From: Sinorhizobium fredii USDA 205
GTDB taxonomy: Bacteria > Pseudomonadota > Alphaproteobacteria > Rhizobiales > Rhizobiaceae
Assembly: GCF_001461695.1 (NCBI RefSeq)
Contig: NZ_AUTC01000055.1
Span: 1-64,000 of the forward strand
Reading direction: 5' to 3'
Length of the DNA: 64,000 bases
Part shown: one piece after another, positions 1-8,242 of the stretch
Layout: every line of letters starts with the position of its first letter
Position numbering within the stretch: position 1 is the first letter of the stretch
Notes under the pieces: generated by a model
The model's input: only the letters and a program-made list of their open reading frames with translations
Database searches by the model: none
Told to the model about the DNA's origin: nothing
Position numbers and translations under genes: made by a program

Positions 1-43
1 CCGCTTGAGCCAACAGAATGATTCAATTTAACCAGGAAAGGCT

Positions 44-508
44 CTAGCGGCTCCAGCGATCGCGCGCCGCGTCGTCGGCATCCTTGGCGCTGACCCACTC
101 GCCGGTTTTGCCGTCGGTGCGGTGCTCCTTCTTCCAGAAGGGAGCCGAGGTCTTCAGGAAATCCATGATGAAATTGGCACCGTCGAAGGCTGCCTGCCGA
201 TGCGGAGATGCGGTCACGACCAGCACGATGTTCTGACCGGGCTCGATGCGGCCGAAACGGTGAATGGCCGTCGCGGCCTGCAGCCCGAAGCGCTGCACCG
301 CTTCAAGGCAGATGCGGCTGATCTCGGCTTCCGCCATGCCCGGATAGTGTTCGAGCTCGAGCGCCCCAAGGGCGCCTGCCTCGTCGCGGCAAAGTCCGGA
401 GAAGGTGACAATGGCGCCGATGTTCGTCCGGCCGCGGCACAGCGCGGAGACTTCGGCGGCAAGATCGAAGTCTTCTCGCTGGATGCGCACGGTGACCGGG
501 GCAACCAT
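44..508 (-). CDS. moaE: Molybdopterin synthase catalytic (large) subunit MoaE
   Basis: The 154-aa product matches MoaE in length and sequence. The cues are a central stretch giving HRFGRIEPGQ and VVTASPHRQAAF (substrate pocket), then the C-terminal FWKKEH block with the conserved lysines. MoaE takes sulfur from the thiocarboxylated MoaD tail and inserts it into precursor Z to make molybdopterin in the cytoplasm. The gene lies 4 nt after moaD on the same strand, so the two subunits are made together. The ATG at 508 gives the usual family length. A molybdopterin oxidoreductase about 8 kb away is one possible user of the cofactor (inference). Confidence 0.95.
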   Translation of the reverse strand: MVAPVTVRIQREDFDLAAEVSALCRGRTNIGAIVTFSGLCRDEAGALGALELEHYPGMAEAEISRICLEAVQRFGLQAATAIHRFGRIEPGQNIVLVVTASPHRQAAFDGANFIMDFLKTSAPFWKKEHRTDGKTGEWVSAKDADDAARDRWSR

Positions 509-512
509 CGCC

Positions 513-773
513 TCAGCCGCCCGTCATCGGCGGAAAAAGCGCGATCTCGCGGGCGCCGCCGATCGGCTCGGCGTGTTCGACATGTTCCTGGTTGATCGCC
601 GCGCGGATGACGTTCTGGTGTTCGAGCGCCGATTCATACTCGGCACCGAGCGTCTTCAGATGCGCTAGCAGATCGCCGATCGTCACCACACCCGCCGGCA
701 ACTCCAGCGTTTCCTCACCCTTGCCGATGCGCTCGCGCACCCAGGAAAAATAGACGAGGTTTACGGTGCTCAT
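513..773 (-). CDS. moaD: Molybdopterin synthase sulfur-carrier subunit MoaD
   Basis: The 86-aa ubiquitin-fold protein ends in Gly-Gly (MTGG), the terminus that is adenylated and thiocarboxylated in MoaD. It begins with a typical beta-grasp strand (VNLVYFSWVRERIG). It passes sulfur to MoaE. Its ATG overlaps the pgsA stop codon (ATGA at 770-773) and its stop lies just before moaE, so pgsA-moaD-moaE looks translationally coupled. This order is common in rhizobia. Confidence 0.95.
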   Translation of the reverse strand: MSTVNLVYFSWVRERIGKGEETLELPAGVVTIGDLLAHLKTLGAEYESALEHQNVIRAAINQEHVEHAEPIGGAREIALFPPMTGG

Positions 774-1357
774 TCGTTGACCACATGCTGCAAGCCGGCG
801 CGGAAATAATCATAGCCGGTATAGAGCGTGATTGCTGCGGCGATCCAAAGCAGGACGATGCCCGTCTCCGTGATATAGGGCACGATCTTGTCGCCGGCGG
901 GACCGGCCAGCAGGAAGGCGATCGCCACCATCTGGATGGTCGTCTTCCACTTGGCGATCCGCGTCACCGGGACGCTGACCTTCAGCGCGGCAAGATACTC
1001 GCGAAGCCCCGAAACGAGGATTTCGCGGCAGAGGATGATGATCGCGGCCCAGATCGACCAGCCGGCGATCGTTCCATCGGCGGCGACGAGCAGCAGGATC
1101 GAGGCGACGAGCAGTTTGTCGGCGATCGGATCGAGCATCCGGCCGATATTCGATGTCTGCTTCCAGATGCGCGCGAGATAGCCGTCGAAGAAATCGGTGA
1201 TCGATGCTGTGACGAACAGGACGAGCGCCGTCCAGCGCGCGAAATCGGAGCTGTGCAGCCGGCCCTCGATGAAGAAGCACAGCACGATCAGCGGCACGAT
1301 GAGGATACGGAAGTAGGTCAGCAGATTCGGGATGCTGTAGGCGATGGGCGTTGGCAT
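770..1357 (-). CDS. pgsA: CDP-diacylglycerol--glycerol-3-phosphate 3-phosphatidyltransferase
   Basis: An integral membrane enzyme of about 195 aa that makes phosphatidylglycerol phosphate, the committed step to phosphatidylglycerol. The CDP-alcohol phosphotransferase motif is visible as DFFDGYLAR ... GRMLDPIADK (D-G-x2-A-R-x8-G-x3-D-x3-D). Four to five hydrophobic segments follow. An upstream in-frame ATG at 1405 would add 16 polar residues. I prefer 1357 because MPTPIAYSIPNLLTYFR is the typical family N-terminus. The product lipid is the substrate of MprF/LpiA at 11-13.7 kb. Confidence 0.93.
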   Translation of the reverse strand: MPTPIAYSIPNLLTYFRILIVPLIVLCFFIEGRLHSSDFARWTALVLFVTASITDFFDGYLARIWKQTSNIGRMLDPIADKLLVASILLLVAADGTIAGWSIWAAIIILCREILVSGLREYLAALKVSVPVTRIAKWKTTIQMVAIAFLLAGPAGDKIVPYITETGIVLLWIAAAITLYTGYDYFRAGLQHVVNE

Positions 1358-1578
1358 GGACTCGGTTTCTCTGGACACGACAATCCCCCATTTCCCGCGG
1401 GTCATCGATGCGATTTATTGTTCGGATGGCATCGGGCAAGCGCCAGCTTTTCCCAGACCCTCCGGGTTTCAGGTGTACAGAATGACTTTGCGACCACAAG
1501 GTCAACAGGTCATTGCGCCACTCCTGTCATATTTGGCGGATTTCGCCTGAACGCAGTCTGAATTGCGCTGCCGGCGCT

Positions 1579-3600
1579 TTATTTCGCGTCTTCGTGGAAA
1601 TGTTCGTAGACGAGGCGGGCCACCGTCTCCGAGATGCCGTTGACGGCCATCAGGTCGTTGATGCCGGCGCGGGAAACCGCCTTGGCGGTGCCGAAATGAG
1701 TGAGAAGCGCCCGCTTGCGCGTCGGGCCGATGCCGGCAATTTCGTCGAGCGGATTCTTGACCATTTCCTTCTTGCGCCGGGCCCGGTGCGAGCCGATTGC
1801 GAAGCGATGCGCCTCGTCGCGCAGCCGCTGGATGAAATAGAGCACCGGATCGCGCGGCGGCAGCGTGAAGCTTTCTTTGCCTTCGGCGAAGAAGCGCTCG
1901 CGCCCGGCGTCACGGTCGACACCCTTGGCAATCCCGATCGCCGTCACGCAGTCCGCGACGTCGAGTTCCTTGAGAATGGCGCGAACGGCCGTCATCTGGC
2001 CCTGGCCGCCATCGATGAGGATGACGTCCGGCCAGGCCGGAAAGGCAGCCTCCTCGCTCACGTCGATCGAGCGGTCCGGCTTGCCTTCCTCCTTCAAGAG
2101 ACGCGAGAAGCGCCGCGTCATCACCTCGCGCATCATGCCGAAGTCGTCGCCCGGCGTGATGTCCGTCGATTTGATATTGAACTTGCGATACTGGCCTTTG
2201 ACGAAGCCCTCGGGACCAGCCACGACCATGCCGCCGACCGCATTGGTGCCCATGATGTGCGAGTTGTCATAGATTTCGATGCGACGCGGCACGGCGGGCA
2301 GTTTGAAGGTTTCGGCGAAACCTTCAAGCAGGCGCGACTGCGAGGCCGTCTCGGCGAGCTTGCGGCCATGCGCCTCGCGCGCATTCGCTTGCGCATGCTC
2401 GACGAGGTCCTTCTTCTCGCCACGCTGCGGTACCAGGATCGAAACCTTGTAGCCGGACTTCTCGCTCAGCGCCTGACCGAGCAATTCCTGCTCATCGACC
2501 GCTTCGCAGAGCAGGACCTGCCGCGGACAGGGCTTGTCGTCATAGAACTGGGCGAGGAACGCGCTGAGCACCTCGGCGGCGGGGAGCGATGGGTCGGCCT
2601 TCGGGAAATAGGCGCGGTTGCCCCAGTTCTGTCCGGTGCGGAAGAAGAACACCTGAATGCAGGAAATGCCGCCCTCATGGTGGATGGCAAAGACATCCGC
2701 CTCCTCGACGCCGGCCGGGTTGATGCCCTGATAGCTCTGGACATGGCTGAGCGCCGCCAGCCGGTCTCGGTAGAGCGCCGCTCGCTCGAAGTCGAGGTTT
2801 TCCGACGCTTCACCCATCGCCGCGGCGATCGTCGCCTTCACCGCCTGGCTCTTGCCGGAAAGAAAATCCTTCGCCTCGCGCACGAGTTCCGCATAGTCCG
2901 GGTCGCTGATCTCGCCCGTGCAGGGCGCCGAACAGCGTTTGATCTGGTAGAGCAGGCAGGGGCGGGTGCGCGTTTCGAAGACGCTATCCGTGCAAGTCCT
3001 CAAGAGAAAGGCCCGCTGCAGCGAGTTGATGGTCCGCCCGACTGCACCGGCGGAGGCAAACGGACCGAAATAGTCGCCCTTGCGGCTGCGCGCGCCGCGA
3101 TGCTTGTAAAGCGCGGGCGCGCGGGTGTCGCCGGTGACGACGATATAAGGAAAGGATTTGTCGTCGCGCAACAGCACGTTGAAGCGCGGCCGCAGGCGCT
3201 TGATGAGGTTCGCTTCGAGCAGCAGCGCCTCGATCTCGGTCCGCGTCGTCACAAACTCCATGTTCGCCGTCTCGCGCACCATGCGCGCGATGCGGTTCGA
3301 ATGCCCGCGGCCCTGGGCGTAATTGTTGACGCGCTTTTTCAGGCTGCGCGCCTTGCCGACATAGAGCACGTCGCCGGCCTCGTTGAACATCCGGTAGACG
3401 CCCGGTCCGTTCGGCAGAAGCTTGACGAAGGCGTGGATCAGCTCGGCGCCCTTGAGCCCCTGCGTTTCCGGCGTGCTCTCCGCCCACTCCACCGCGGGCG
3501 CCGGCCGCTCGCTCTCGGCGACTTCGACGATGTCGTCTTCGTCGTCGGTTTCGCTGCCGTCATAAAGGATGCCGCCGTCCGTGGGCGTCCGCCCGTTCAT
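1579..3600 (-). CDS. uvrC: Excinuclease ABC subunit C
   Basis: 673 aa, the dual-incision nuclease subunit of nucleotide excision repair. In order: an unusual acidic N-terminal extension (about residues 1-50, with [15 protein letters not shown]), a GIY-YIG nuclease domain (GVYRMF about 67-72, [12 protein letters not shown] about 79-90), a Cys-containing segment, a UVR domain around residue 240, the RNase H-like C-terminal nuclease half (IDGGQGQ) and a terminal helix-hairpin-helix ([13 protein letters not shown]). The ATG overlaps the stop of the upstream SDR gene (ATGA at 3597-3600), which implies coupling. The extension is longer than in enterobacterial UvrC. Confidence 0.97.
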   Translation of the reverse strand: MNGRTPTDGGILYDGSETDDEDDIVEVAESERPAPAVEWAESTPETQGLKGAELIHAFVKLLPNGPGVYRMFNEAGDVLYVGKARSLKKRVNNYAQGRGHSNRIARMVRETANMEFVTTRTEIEALLLEANLIKRLRPRFNVLLRDDKSFPYIVVTGDTRAPALYKHRGARSRKGDYFGPFASAGAVGRTINSLQRAFLLRTCTDSVFETRTRPCLLYQIKRCSAPCTGEISDPDYAELVREAKDFLSGKSQAVKATIAAAMGEASENLDFERAALYRDRLAALSHVQSYQGINPAGVEEADVFAIHHEGGISCIQVFFFRTGQNWGNRAYFPKADPSLPAAEVLSAFLAQFYDDKPCPRQVLLCEAVDEQELLGQALSEKSGYKVSILVPQRGEKKDLVEHAQANAREAHGRKLAETASQSRLLEGFAETFKLPAVPRRIEIYDNSHIMGTNAVGGMVVAGPEGFVKGQYRKFNIKSTDITPGDDFGMMREVMTRRFSRLLKEEGKPDRSIDVSEEAAFPAWPDVILIDGGQGQMTAVRAILKELDVADCVTAIGIAKGVDRDAGRERFFAEGKESFTLPPRDPVLYFIQRLRDEAHRFAIGSHRARRKKEMVKNPLDEIAGIGPTRKRALLTHFGTAKAVSRAGINDLMAVNGISETVARLVYEHFHEDAK

Positions 3601-4361
3601 TCCACTATCTCCCGAATATCCGGCGTCTCCCAGGCAAGGTGCTGGCCGCCGTCGAGCGCGATCATCTGTCCGGTAACCGACGGGGTCTCGAAAAGGAAGC
3701 GGATTGCCCGTCCGAACTCGTCCAGCGCCGGTCCGCGCCTGAGGATGAGCGCATTCACCTGCGCCTCGAAATCGCGCCGGTCCTGCCGTTCGTTCGGCAG
3801 CGTCGGCCCCGGCCCGATGCCGTTGACGCGAATGTCGGGGGCGAGCGCCTGGGCCATCGTCTGGGTTGCCGTCCAGAGCGCCGACTTGGAGAGCATATAG
3901 GAATAAAAGCGCGGATTTGGAGACCAGACGCGCTGGTCGATGACATTGACGATCAGGCCGGAGACATCGCCTGGACGCTGGCGCGCAAAGTCGCGGGCAA
4001 GCAGGGAAGGGGCCCTGACATGCAGGGCGAAGTGCCGTTCCCAGACGCCCTCGTCGAACTGGTCGAGGCTATCCCTGTTGAACACCGAGGCATTGTTGAC
4101 GAGAATGTCGAGCGGCCCGAGGCGGGAGGTCGCCTGCGCAATCAATCCCGACGCCGCGCTGACATCGGTGAGATCTGCCTGAAGGGCGACGGCCTTGGCG
4201 CCGGCCGCGCTCAGGTCAGCCGCCAGCGCCTCGGCCTCGGCCAAGGAGCCGTTCGCATGGATAGCGACCGCAAAACCATTGGCGGTCAGATCCTCAACTA
4301 TTGCCCTGCCTATGCGCCGAGCACCGCCTGTAACCAGCGCCGTCTTCAATGTCCTTCTCAA
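3597..4361 (-). CDS. SDR-family NAD(P)-dependent oxidoreductase
   Basis: 254-aa short-chain dehydrogenase/reductase. A Rossmann nucleotide site ([14 protein letters not shown]) is at the N-terminus, the NNAS motif is mid-protein, and the catalytic YxxxK is visible as YMLSK. The C-terminal [11 protein letters not shown] resembles pteridine-reductase/FolM-like SDRs, but the substrate cannot be read from sequence. The chosen start is TTG at 4361, preceded by GGGAAAGAACG. A second TTG at 4349 is possible. It is translationally coupled to uvrC by a 4-nt overlap, an arrangement seen in rhizobia with no known functional reason. Confidence 0.85.
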   Translation of the reverse strand: MRRTLKTALVTGGARRIGRAIVEDLTANGFAVAIHANGSLAEAEALAADLSAAGAKAVALQADLTDVSAASGLIAQATSRLGPLDILVNNASVFNRDSLDQFDEGVWERHFALHVRAPSLLARDFARQRPGDVSGLIVNVIDQRVWSPNPRFYSYMLSKSALWTATQTMAQALAPDIRVNGIGPGPTLPNERQDRRDFEAQVNALILRRGPALDEFGRAIRFLFETPSVTGQMIALDGGQHLAWETPDIREIVE

Positions 4362-4730
4362 CGTTCTTTCCCGTTCTGCGAATCCTGTTCCGATCGGACA
4401 AAGATATAGGCTGGAATGGCGGAGCTGAAAAACTCCCCGGACGATTCATTTCGGAAAAATTAACGCGAACCGCGTATTTTGAATTAACTTTTATCCTTAT
4501 AGTATATCTTTGGTTAATCTTGAAACATAGTTAATATATCCTCTGTGTCGCCAAGGCAACATCCAATTTTGGACGCGCTTGCGCCACTAAAATTTCACAT
4601 TTTAGCTCTTGTGAATCCGCATTTTCTGTCCAATTTCCGGTCAACCGGACGGGTTAATTGTAGATACCCGGTGTCCCGATAAAGCACGCTAAAGAGATGC
4701 TTCGGAGCGCCGGTCTGAAAGGAGAATAGT
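4362..4730 (+). promoter_or_regulatory. AT-rich leader/promoter region of the outer-membrane protein gene
   Basis: 369 bp without a gene. It is far more AT-rich than its surroundings, especially 4440-4560, with repeated GTTAAT/TTAAC words near 4455, 4485, 4514 and 4530. This suggests a strong, regulated promoter for the abundant OMP gene at 4731. An AAAGGAGA Shine-Dalgarno at about 4718-4725 fixes the downstream ATG. I could not assign exact -35/-10 boxes. Confidence 0.5.
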
Positions 4731-5369
4731 ATGCGTACGCTCACCACCACTCTCATGGCTTCGGCCGTTGCCCTTGTCGCCTTCCAGGCAGCTCACGCCG
4801 CCGACGCCGTCGAGGAGATTCCGGCTGCCCCGGCCGCTGAATATACCGAGCCGGCCGTCAAGAACTGGTCCGGCGCCTATGTCGGCGGCACGGCCAATTG
4901 GCACTACGGCGAAGCCGACGCGACCGGCAACAACAAGTCCGTCGCCTTCGGCGGTGGTCTCTACGGCGGCTACAACGTCCAGGACGGCCAGATGGTCTAC
5001 GGCGGTGAAGCCGACGTCAACTATGCCGGGAACGACTCCACGTCCAGCGGCCGCAAGGTCAAGCAGGGGGTCAACGGCTCGCTCCGTGGCCGCGTCGGTG
5101 TCGACATGAACCCGGTCCTGGTCTACGGCACGGCCGGTCTCGCCCTTGGCAACGCCAAGCTCTCGACCCCGGCCGGTTCCGACGACAAGACCCTCGTCGG
5201 CTGGACGGCTGGCGCCGGTGCCGAAACCTTCGTCACCGACAACGTCACGGCTCGCGTCGAATACCGCTACACGGATTATGCCTCCAAGGATTTCCGGGCC
5301 GGCGGCTCGACCGTCTCCTCCGGCTACGACGAGCACAGCGTCCGCCTCGGTATGGGCGTCAAGTTCTGA
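4731..5369 (+). CDS. Outer-membrane beta-barrel protein (Omp25/Omp31, RopB-like)
   Basis: 212 aa. A Sec signal peptide (cleaved after AAHA, about residue 23) is followed by a short linker and an 8-strand-type barrel rich in alternating Gly/aromatic residues (GAYVGGTANWHYG, YGGYNVQDGQMVYGGE, VEYRYTDY). It ends in the C-terminal Phe expected for BAM-dependent insertion (GMGVKF). It resembles the abundant Omp25/31-like surface proteins of Brucella and rhizobia. Codon choice is strongly biased to C-ending codons, as in highly expressed genes. It has a strong SD and its own terminator, so it is monocistronic. Confidence 0.92.
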   Translation: MRTLTTTLMASAVALVAFQAAHAADAVEEIPAAPAAEYTEPAVKNWSGAYVGGTANWHYGEADATGNNKSVAFGGGLYGGYNVQDGQMVYGGEADVNYAGNDSTSSGRKVKQGVNGSLRGRVGVDMNPVLVYGTAGLALGNAKLSTPAGSDDKTLVGWTAGAGAETFVTDNVTARVEYRYTDYASKDFRAGGSTVSSGYDEHSVRLGMGVKF

Positions 5370-5384
5370 TCCGACGAAACGGAT

Positions 5385-5416
5385 AAAAAAGAGGCCGGGG
5401 GGACCCGGCCTTTTTT
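5385..5416 (+). terminator. Rho-independent terminator after the OMP gene
   Basis: Stem GGCCGGG (5393-5399) / CCCGGCC (5404-5410) with a GGGA loop, flanked by A6 (5385-5390) and T6 (5411-5416). The A/T flanks make it usable in both directions, so it may also end the convergent GST transcript. Confidence 0.92.
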
Positions 5417-5472
5417 ATGGTCTGAACTCAGGCGCAGATTTTCTCAGGCCCAGATTTCTTCGGCCAGGTTTC

Positions 5473-6063
5473 TCAGGCCTTGAATTTCGAATAGTCCGGA
5501 AAGTGTTTTTCGAACTTGGCAGGCCAGTTCTTGAGCTTCGGCCGTCCCCTTTGCCATTCGCCGGCAAAGCGCAGTTCGATGTAGCGCAGCAGCGCCGCCA
5601 GGGCGAAATGCCCCGCATGCAGCTTGCCGCCGGTCTTCGGCAGGTTGGATTCGAGATGGTCGAGTCCCCGTTCGACCTTTTCCCATTGCCGGTCGATCCA
5701 GGGCTGGTGCACCTTTTCCGGCGGATGGAAGCGCTTTTCGTAGACGATTGCCAGCAGGCTGTCGCAGATGCCGTCGCAGAGCGCTTCGAAGATTTCGATC
5801 TGCGTGCGCTTCTCGGCATTCTTCGGATAGAGCTTGCCCTTGGTCTCCCGGTCGATGAAATGCATGATCGCCCGGCTGTCGTAGATCGACTGTCCGTCGG
5901 CAGTGATCAGTGTCGGGATCTTGCCGAGCGGATTGCTGTCGATCAGTTCCGGCGGATTGGCATTGGTGTCCGTCAGAACGCTTTCCGCGGCGATTCCGAC
6001 ATGGTGGGCGGCCATCCGGACCTTGTTGGAATAGGGCGAGGCGGGCGAGTAGAGTATCTTCAT
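5473..6063 (-). CDS. Glutathione S-transferase family protein
   Basis: About 196 aa. The N-terminal thioredoxin-like GST domain starts MKILYSPASPYSNKVRM, with the Ser that usually activates glutathione in bacterial GSTs, and contains a GKIPTL cis-Pro loop and a DSRAI glutathione contact. An all-helical C-terminal domain follows. A longer reading from 6084 is possible, but the ATG at 6063 has a GGAAAAAAGACG ribosome site and gives the standard N-terminus. Substrate unknown. Confidence 0.9.
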   Translation of the reverse strand: MKILYSPASPYSNKVRMAAHHVGIAAESVLTDTNANPPELIDSNPLGKIPTLITADGQSIYDSRAIMHFIDRETKGKLYPKNAEKRTQIEIFEALCDGICDSLLAIVYEKRFHPPEKVHQPWIDRQWEKVERGLDHLESNLPKTGGKLHAGHFALAALLRYIELRFAGEWQRGRPKLKNWPAKFEKHFPDYSKFKA

Positions 6064-6080
6064 TCGTCTTTTTTCCATTC

Positions 6081-6782
6081 TCATGGTGTGGCGGGGAGCA
6101 GGACCACGTCGCGTCTGCAGGCGCGGCGATCTATTTCAGGGCAGGCCCTGAAACGCAATTCCTTGTCGAAGCAGATTCGGATTTCCTCGACCAGCGCGCC
6201 CTCGCAGGTCACGGCGATCATGTCCCTCGCCAGCCCCGGATTTTTCGCTGCGAATGCGGTCTCTATCGATGTCACCGAAAGATTGCGCGATCCCTCGGCA
6301 GACGCGAGCTCGGCGGGGATGGCGACCGTCTCGCGGGCGGCCCGGGTGACGGCGAAATAGTCCGCCTGGGCGAGGCCCGAGCAGGTGCCGTGCTTGCGCC
6401 ATTGATGGCCGATCAGGCCCATCGACGGAACGATGTCGAGATATTGCCGGCCAAGCGACTCAGGCACGCGATCCGATTGCCGGGTCGGGCAGAATTGCGG
6501 ATAGCCGGTTTCGTTCTGCGGCCAGAGGCCATGGACAATCAGCCCATATCCTCGCTCGCACTGCGTCGATTTCTTCCTGGGATCGTTGCCTTTGCACCAG
6601 GTCGGGGACCAGGAAAGCGAAAGCACATAGAAGTCGAAGCCCTTGCCCATCGGAACGCTCGCCGATGCGGCACTTGCCGGAGAACGCGCCTCCGCGCCGG
6701 GTTTCTTGTCGCCTTCGTCGCTACAGCCGGTGAATGCCAACAGGGCGAGGAACACCGGCCGCAGCCGTCTTGCGGAAATCAA
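6081..6782 (-). CDS. Ribonuclease T2 family protein, predicted lipoprotein
   Basis: Both RNase T2 catalytic segments are present: CAS I as IVHGLWPQ and CAS II as GHQWRKHGTCSG (His, Lys, His). The family cuts single-stranded RNA in periplasm, vacuole or outside the cell. The likely start is TTG at 6782, overlapping the upstream stop as TTGA. This gives about 233 aa with a short signal peptide ending in AFTGC, a plausible lipobox. A TTG at 6797 is an alternative, and longer frames run into the upstream gene. Translation is probably coupled to the secreted 147-aa protein. Periplasmic nucleotide scavenging is an inference. Confidence 0.85.
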   Translation of the reverse strand: MISARRLRPVFLALLAFTGCSDEGDKKPGAEARSPASAASASVPMGKGFDFYVLSLSWSPTWCKGNDPRKKSTQCERGYGLIVHGLWPQNETGYPQFCPTRQSDRVPESLGRQYLDIVPSMGLIGHQWRKHGTCSGLAQADYFAVTRAARETVAIPAELASAEGSRNLSVTSIETAFAAKNPGLARDMIAVTCEGALVEEIRICFDKELRFRACPEIDRRACRRDVVLLPATP

Positions 6783-7222
6783 CGAAGCGAAGAGCAATGG
6801 GCGCCGTAGACATACCAGGGATCGAGGCCGCCGACGCAGAACTCGATACTCCTGCCGACGCCGGCAAAGCCCCAGGGACGCTCGATCAGATACCAGAGCG
6901 GGCGCCGTACGCCGTCGCTCATCACCGCCGTCGCATAGCAATATTCACGTTCGACCAGATGCGTGTAGTCGCGCGGCTCGAAGCGGTTCTGGCCCATCTC
7001 GCGAATTTCGGCGATGGCGAGATTGGCATGAAGATAGTTCGCAGCCTTGTAGTCGAAGCGCCGCGTGATGAAGCCCAGCACGGACGGATTGCCGCAAATG
7101 CCGACATTGTAGGCCTGGGGAGCGACGGGCACCGCGGCCAAGTCCGCGGCCGTCGCGCTGGTGACCGCACCGGCGGCAAGCGAAAGCGAGGTCAGAAGCA
7201 TTGCGGCAAGCTTGCAAATCAT
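6779..7222 (-). CDS. Small secreted protein of unknown function (four-cysteine)
   Basis: 147 aa with a clear signal peptide (MICKLAAMLLTSLSLAAG ... SATA, cut near residue 25). The mature part has four cysteines (GICGNP, EYCYAT, EFCVGG, GAHCSS), consistent with two disulfides in an exported domain. The C-terminal half is aromatic-rich (RRPLWYLIERPWGF). I do not recognise a named family; it looks like a conserved rhizobial exported protein. It sits directly upstream of, and overlaps, the RNase T2 lipoprotein gene, so the two products may act together outside the inner membrane (inference). Confidence 0.8.
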   Translation of the reverse strand: MICKLAAMLLTSLSLAAGAVTSATAADLAAVPVAPQAYNVGICGNPSVLGFITRRFDYKAANYLHANLAIAEIREMGQNRFEPRDYTHLVEREYCYATAVMSDGVRRPLWYLIERPWGFAGVGRSIEFCVGGLDPWYVYGAHCSSLR

Positions 7223-7274
7223 GGCTACCTCCCTGAATCGTCTTCAAGAGATTGAAGCCACTCGGCGTTGCCCG

Positions 7275-8156
7275 TCAAGGCCCTCGGTTGAGAGTTGCTT
7301 CGCCACGCAGCCAGAAGCAGCGTGCCGATGCGAAGCGATCCTGGCGAAGCCGTTCCTTCAGGAAGGGCAGCAGGATGTCGAGTTCGTCCTTGAGCGTATA
7401 GGGTGGATTGACGATGACGAGGCCGGACCCCGCAAGCCCCGTTGTGTCGCGATCGCTGCGGACCGAGAGTTCGGCGCAGAGCATTTTCGGAATCTCCAGC
7501 GCCCGTAGCGCCTCATGAAATTCCTTGATAGGCGCGCCCTTCTTCAGGGGATACCAGAGGCAGTAGATGCCGCCGGAAAACCGTCGGTAGGCCTTGGCGA
7601 GGCCCTCGGCCAGCCGCTCGTATTCGCCTTCCTTCTCGAACGGCGGATCGACGAGGACGAGGCCGCGCTTTTCCTTCGGCGGCAGGTGGGCGCCGAGCGC
7701 CAGCCAGCCGTCGAGCCGCGTGATCCGGCTCTGGAAATCGCCGTCAAACAGGCGGTGCAGCGTCTCGTAATCGTCCGGGTGCAGTTCCATCGCCGACAGC
7801 CGGTCCTGCGGCCGAAACAGCATGCGGGCAAGCTTGGGCGAGCCGGGATAGTGCGTGAGTCCGCCATCCGGCCCACCATCCGGGTTGAGATCGCGCAGGG
7901 CGGCCAGATAGGGCTCGAGAATGGCAGCGACGGGGGCGGGGAGTTCGGCATCGATCAGCCTGCCGACGCCGTCGCGCCACTCGCCCGTCTTCTGCGCCTC
8001 CTCGCCGGACAGGTCATAAAGACCGATGCCGGCATGGGTGTCCAGCATCCGGAAGGCCTTGTCCTTCTGCTTGAGGTAGCTGACGAGCCGCGCCAGCACC
8101 GCGTGCTTCAGGACATCGGCGAAATTGCCCGCGTGATAGATGTGCCGATAGTTCAT
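7275..8156 (-). CDS. rlmJ: 23S rRNA (adenine(2030)-N(6))-methyltransferase
   Basis: 293 aa. The hallmark RlmJ N-terminus MNYRHIYHAGNFADVLKHA is present, followed by the Rossmann-fold methyltransferase with the catalytic DPPF motif (LVLVDPPFEKEGEY) used by N6-adenine methyltransferases. It modifies A2030 of 23S rRNA with S-adenosylmethionine. Length matches the family. It runs divergently from the molybdopterin oxidoreductase gene with an 86-bp gap. Confidence 0.95.
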   Translation of the reverse strand: MNYRHIYHAGNFADVLKHAVLARLVSYLKQKDKAFRMLDTHAGIGLYDLSGEEAQKTGEWRDGVGRLIDAELPAPVAAILEPYLAALRDLNPDGGPDGGLTHYPGSPKLARMLFRPQDRLSAMELHPDDYETLHRLFDGDFQSRITRLDGWLALGAHLPPKEKRGLVLVDPPFEKEGEYERLAEGLAKAYRRFSGGIYCLWYPLKKGAPIKEFHEALRALEIPKMLCAELSVRSDRDTTGLAGSGLVIVNPPYTLKDELDILLPFLKERLRQDRFASARCFWLRGEATLNRGP

Positions 8157-8242
8157 AAGGGCCGCCGATGGCTGCGATCAATTGTTTCGATGGATGACGA
8201 ATGGGACTTTGAGCCCCCCGGCGGATGCCATATAGAAAAGCC

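Noticed and set aside
1513..3900. 795-codon plus-strand frame opposite uvrC
   Set aside because: Composition typical of reverse-strand reading of a high-GC gene; uvrC domains are unambiguous on the other strand.
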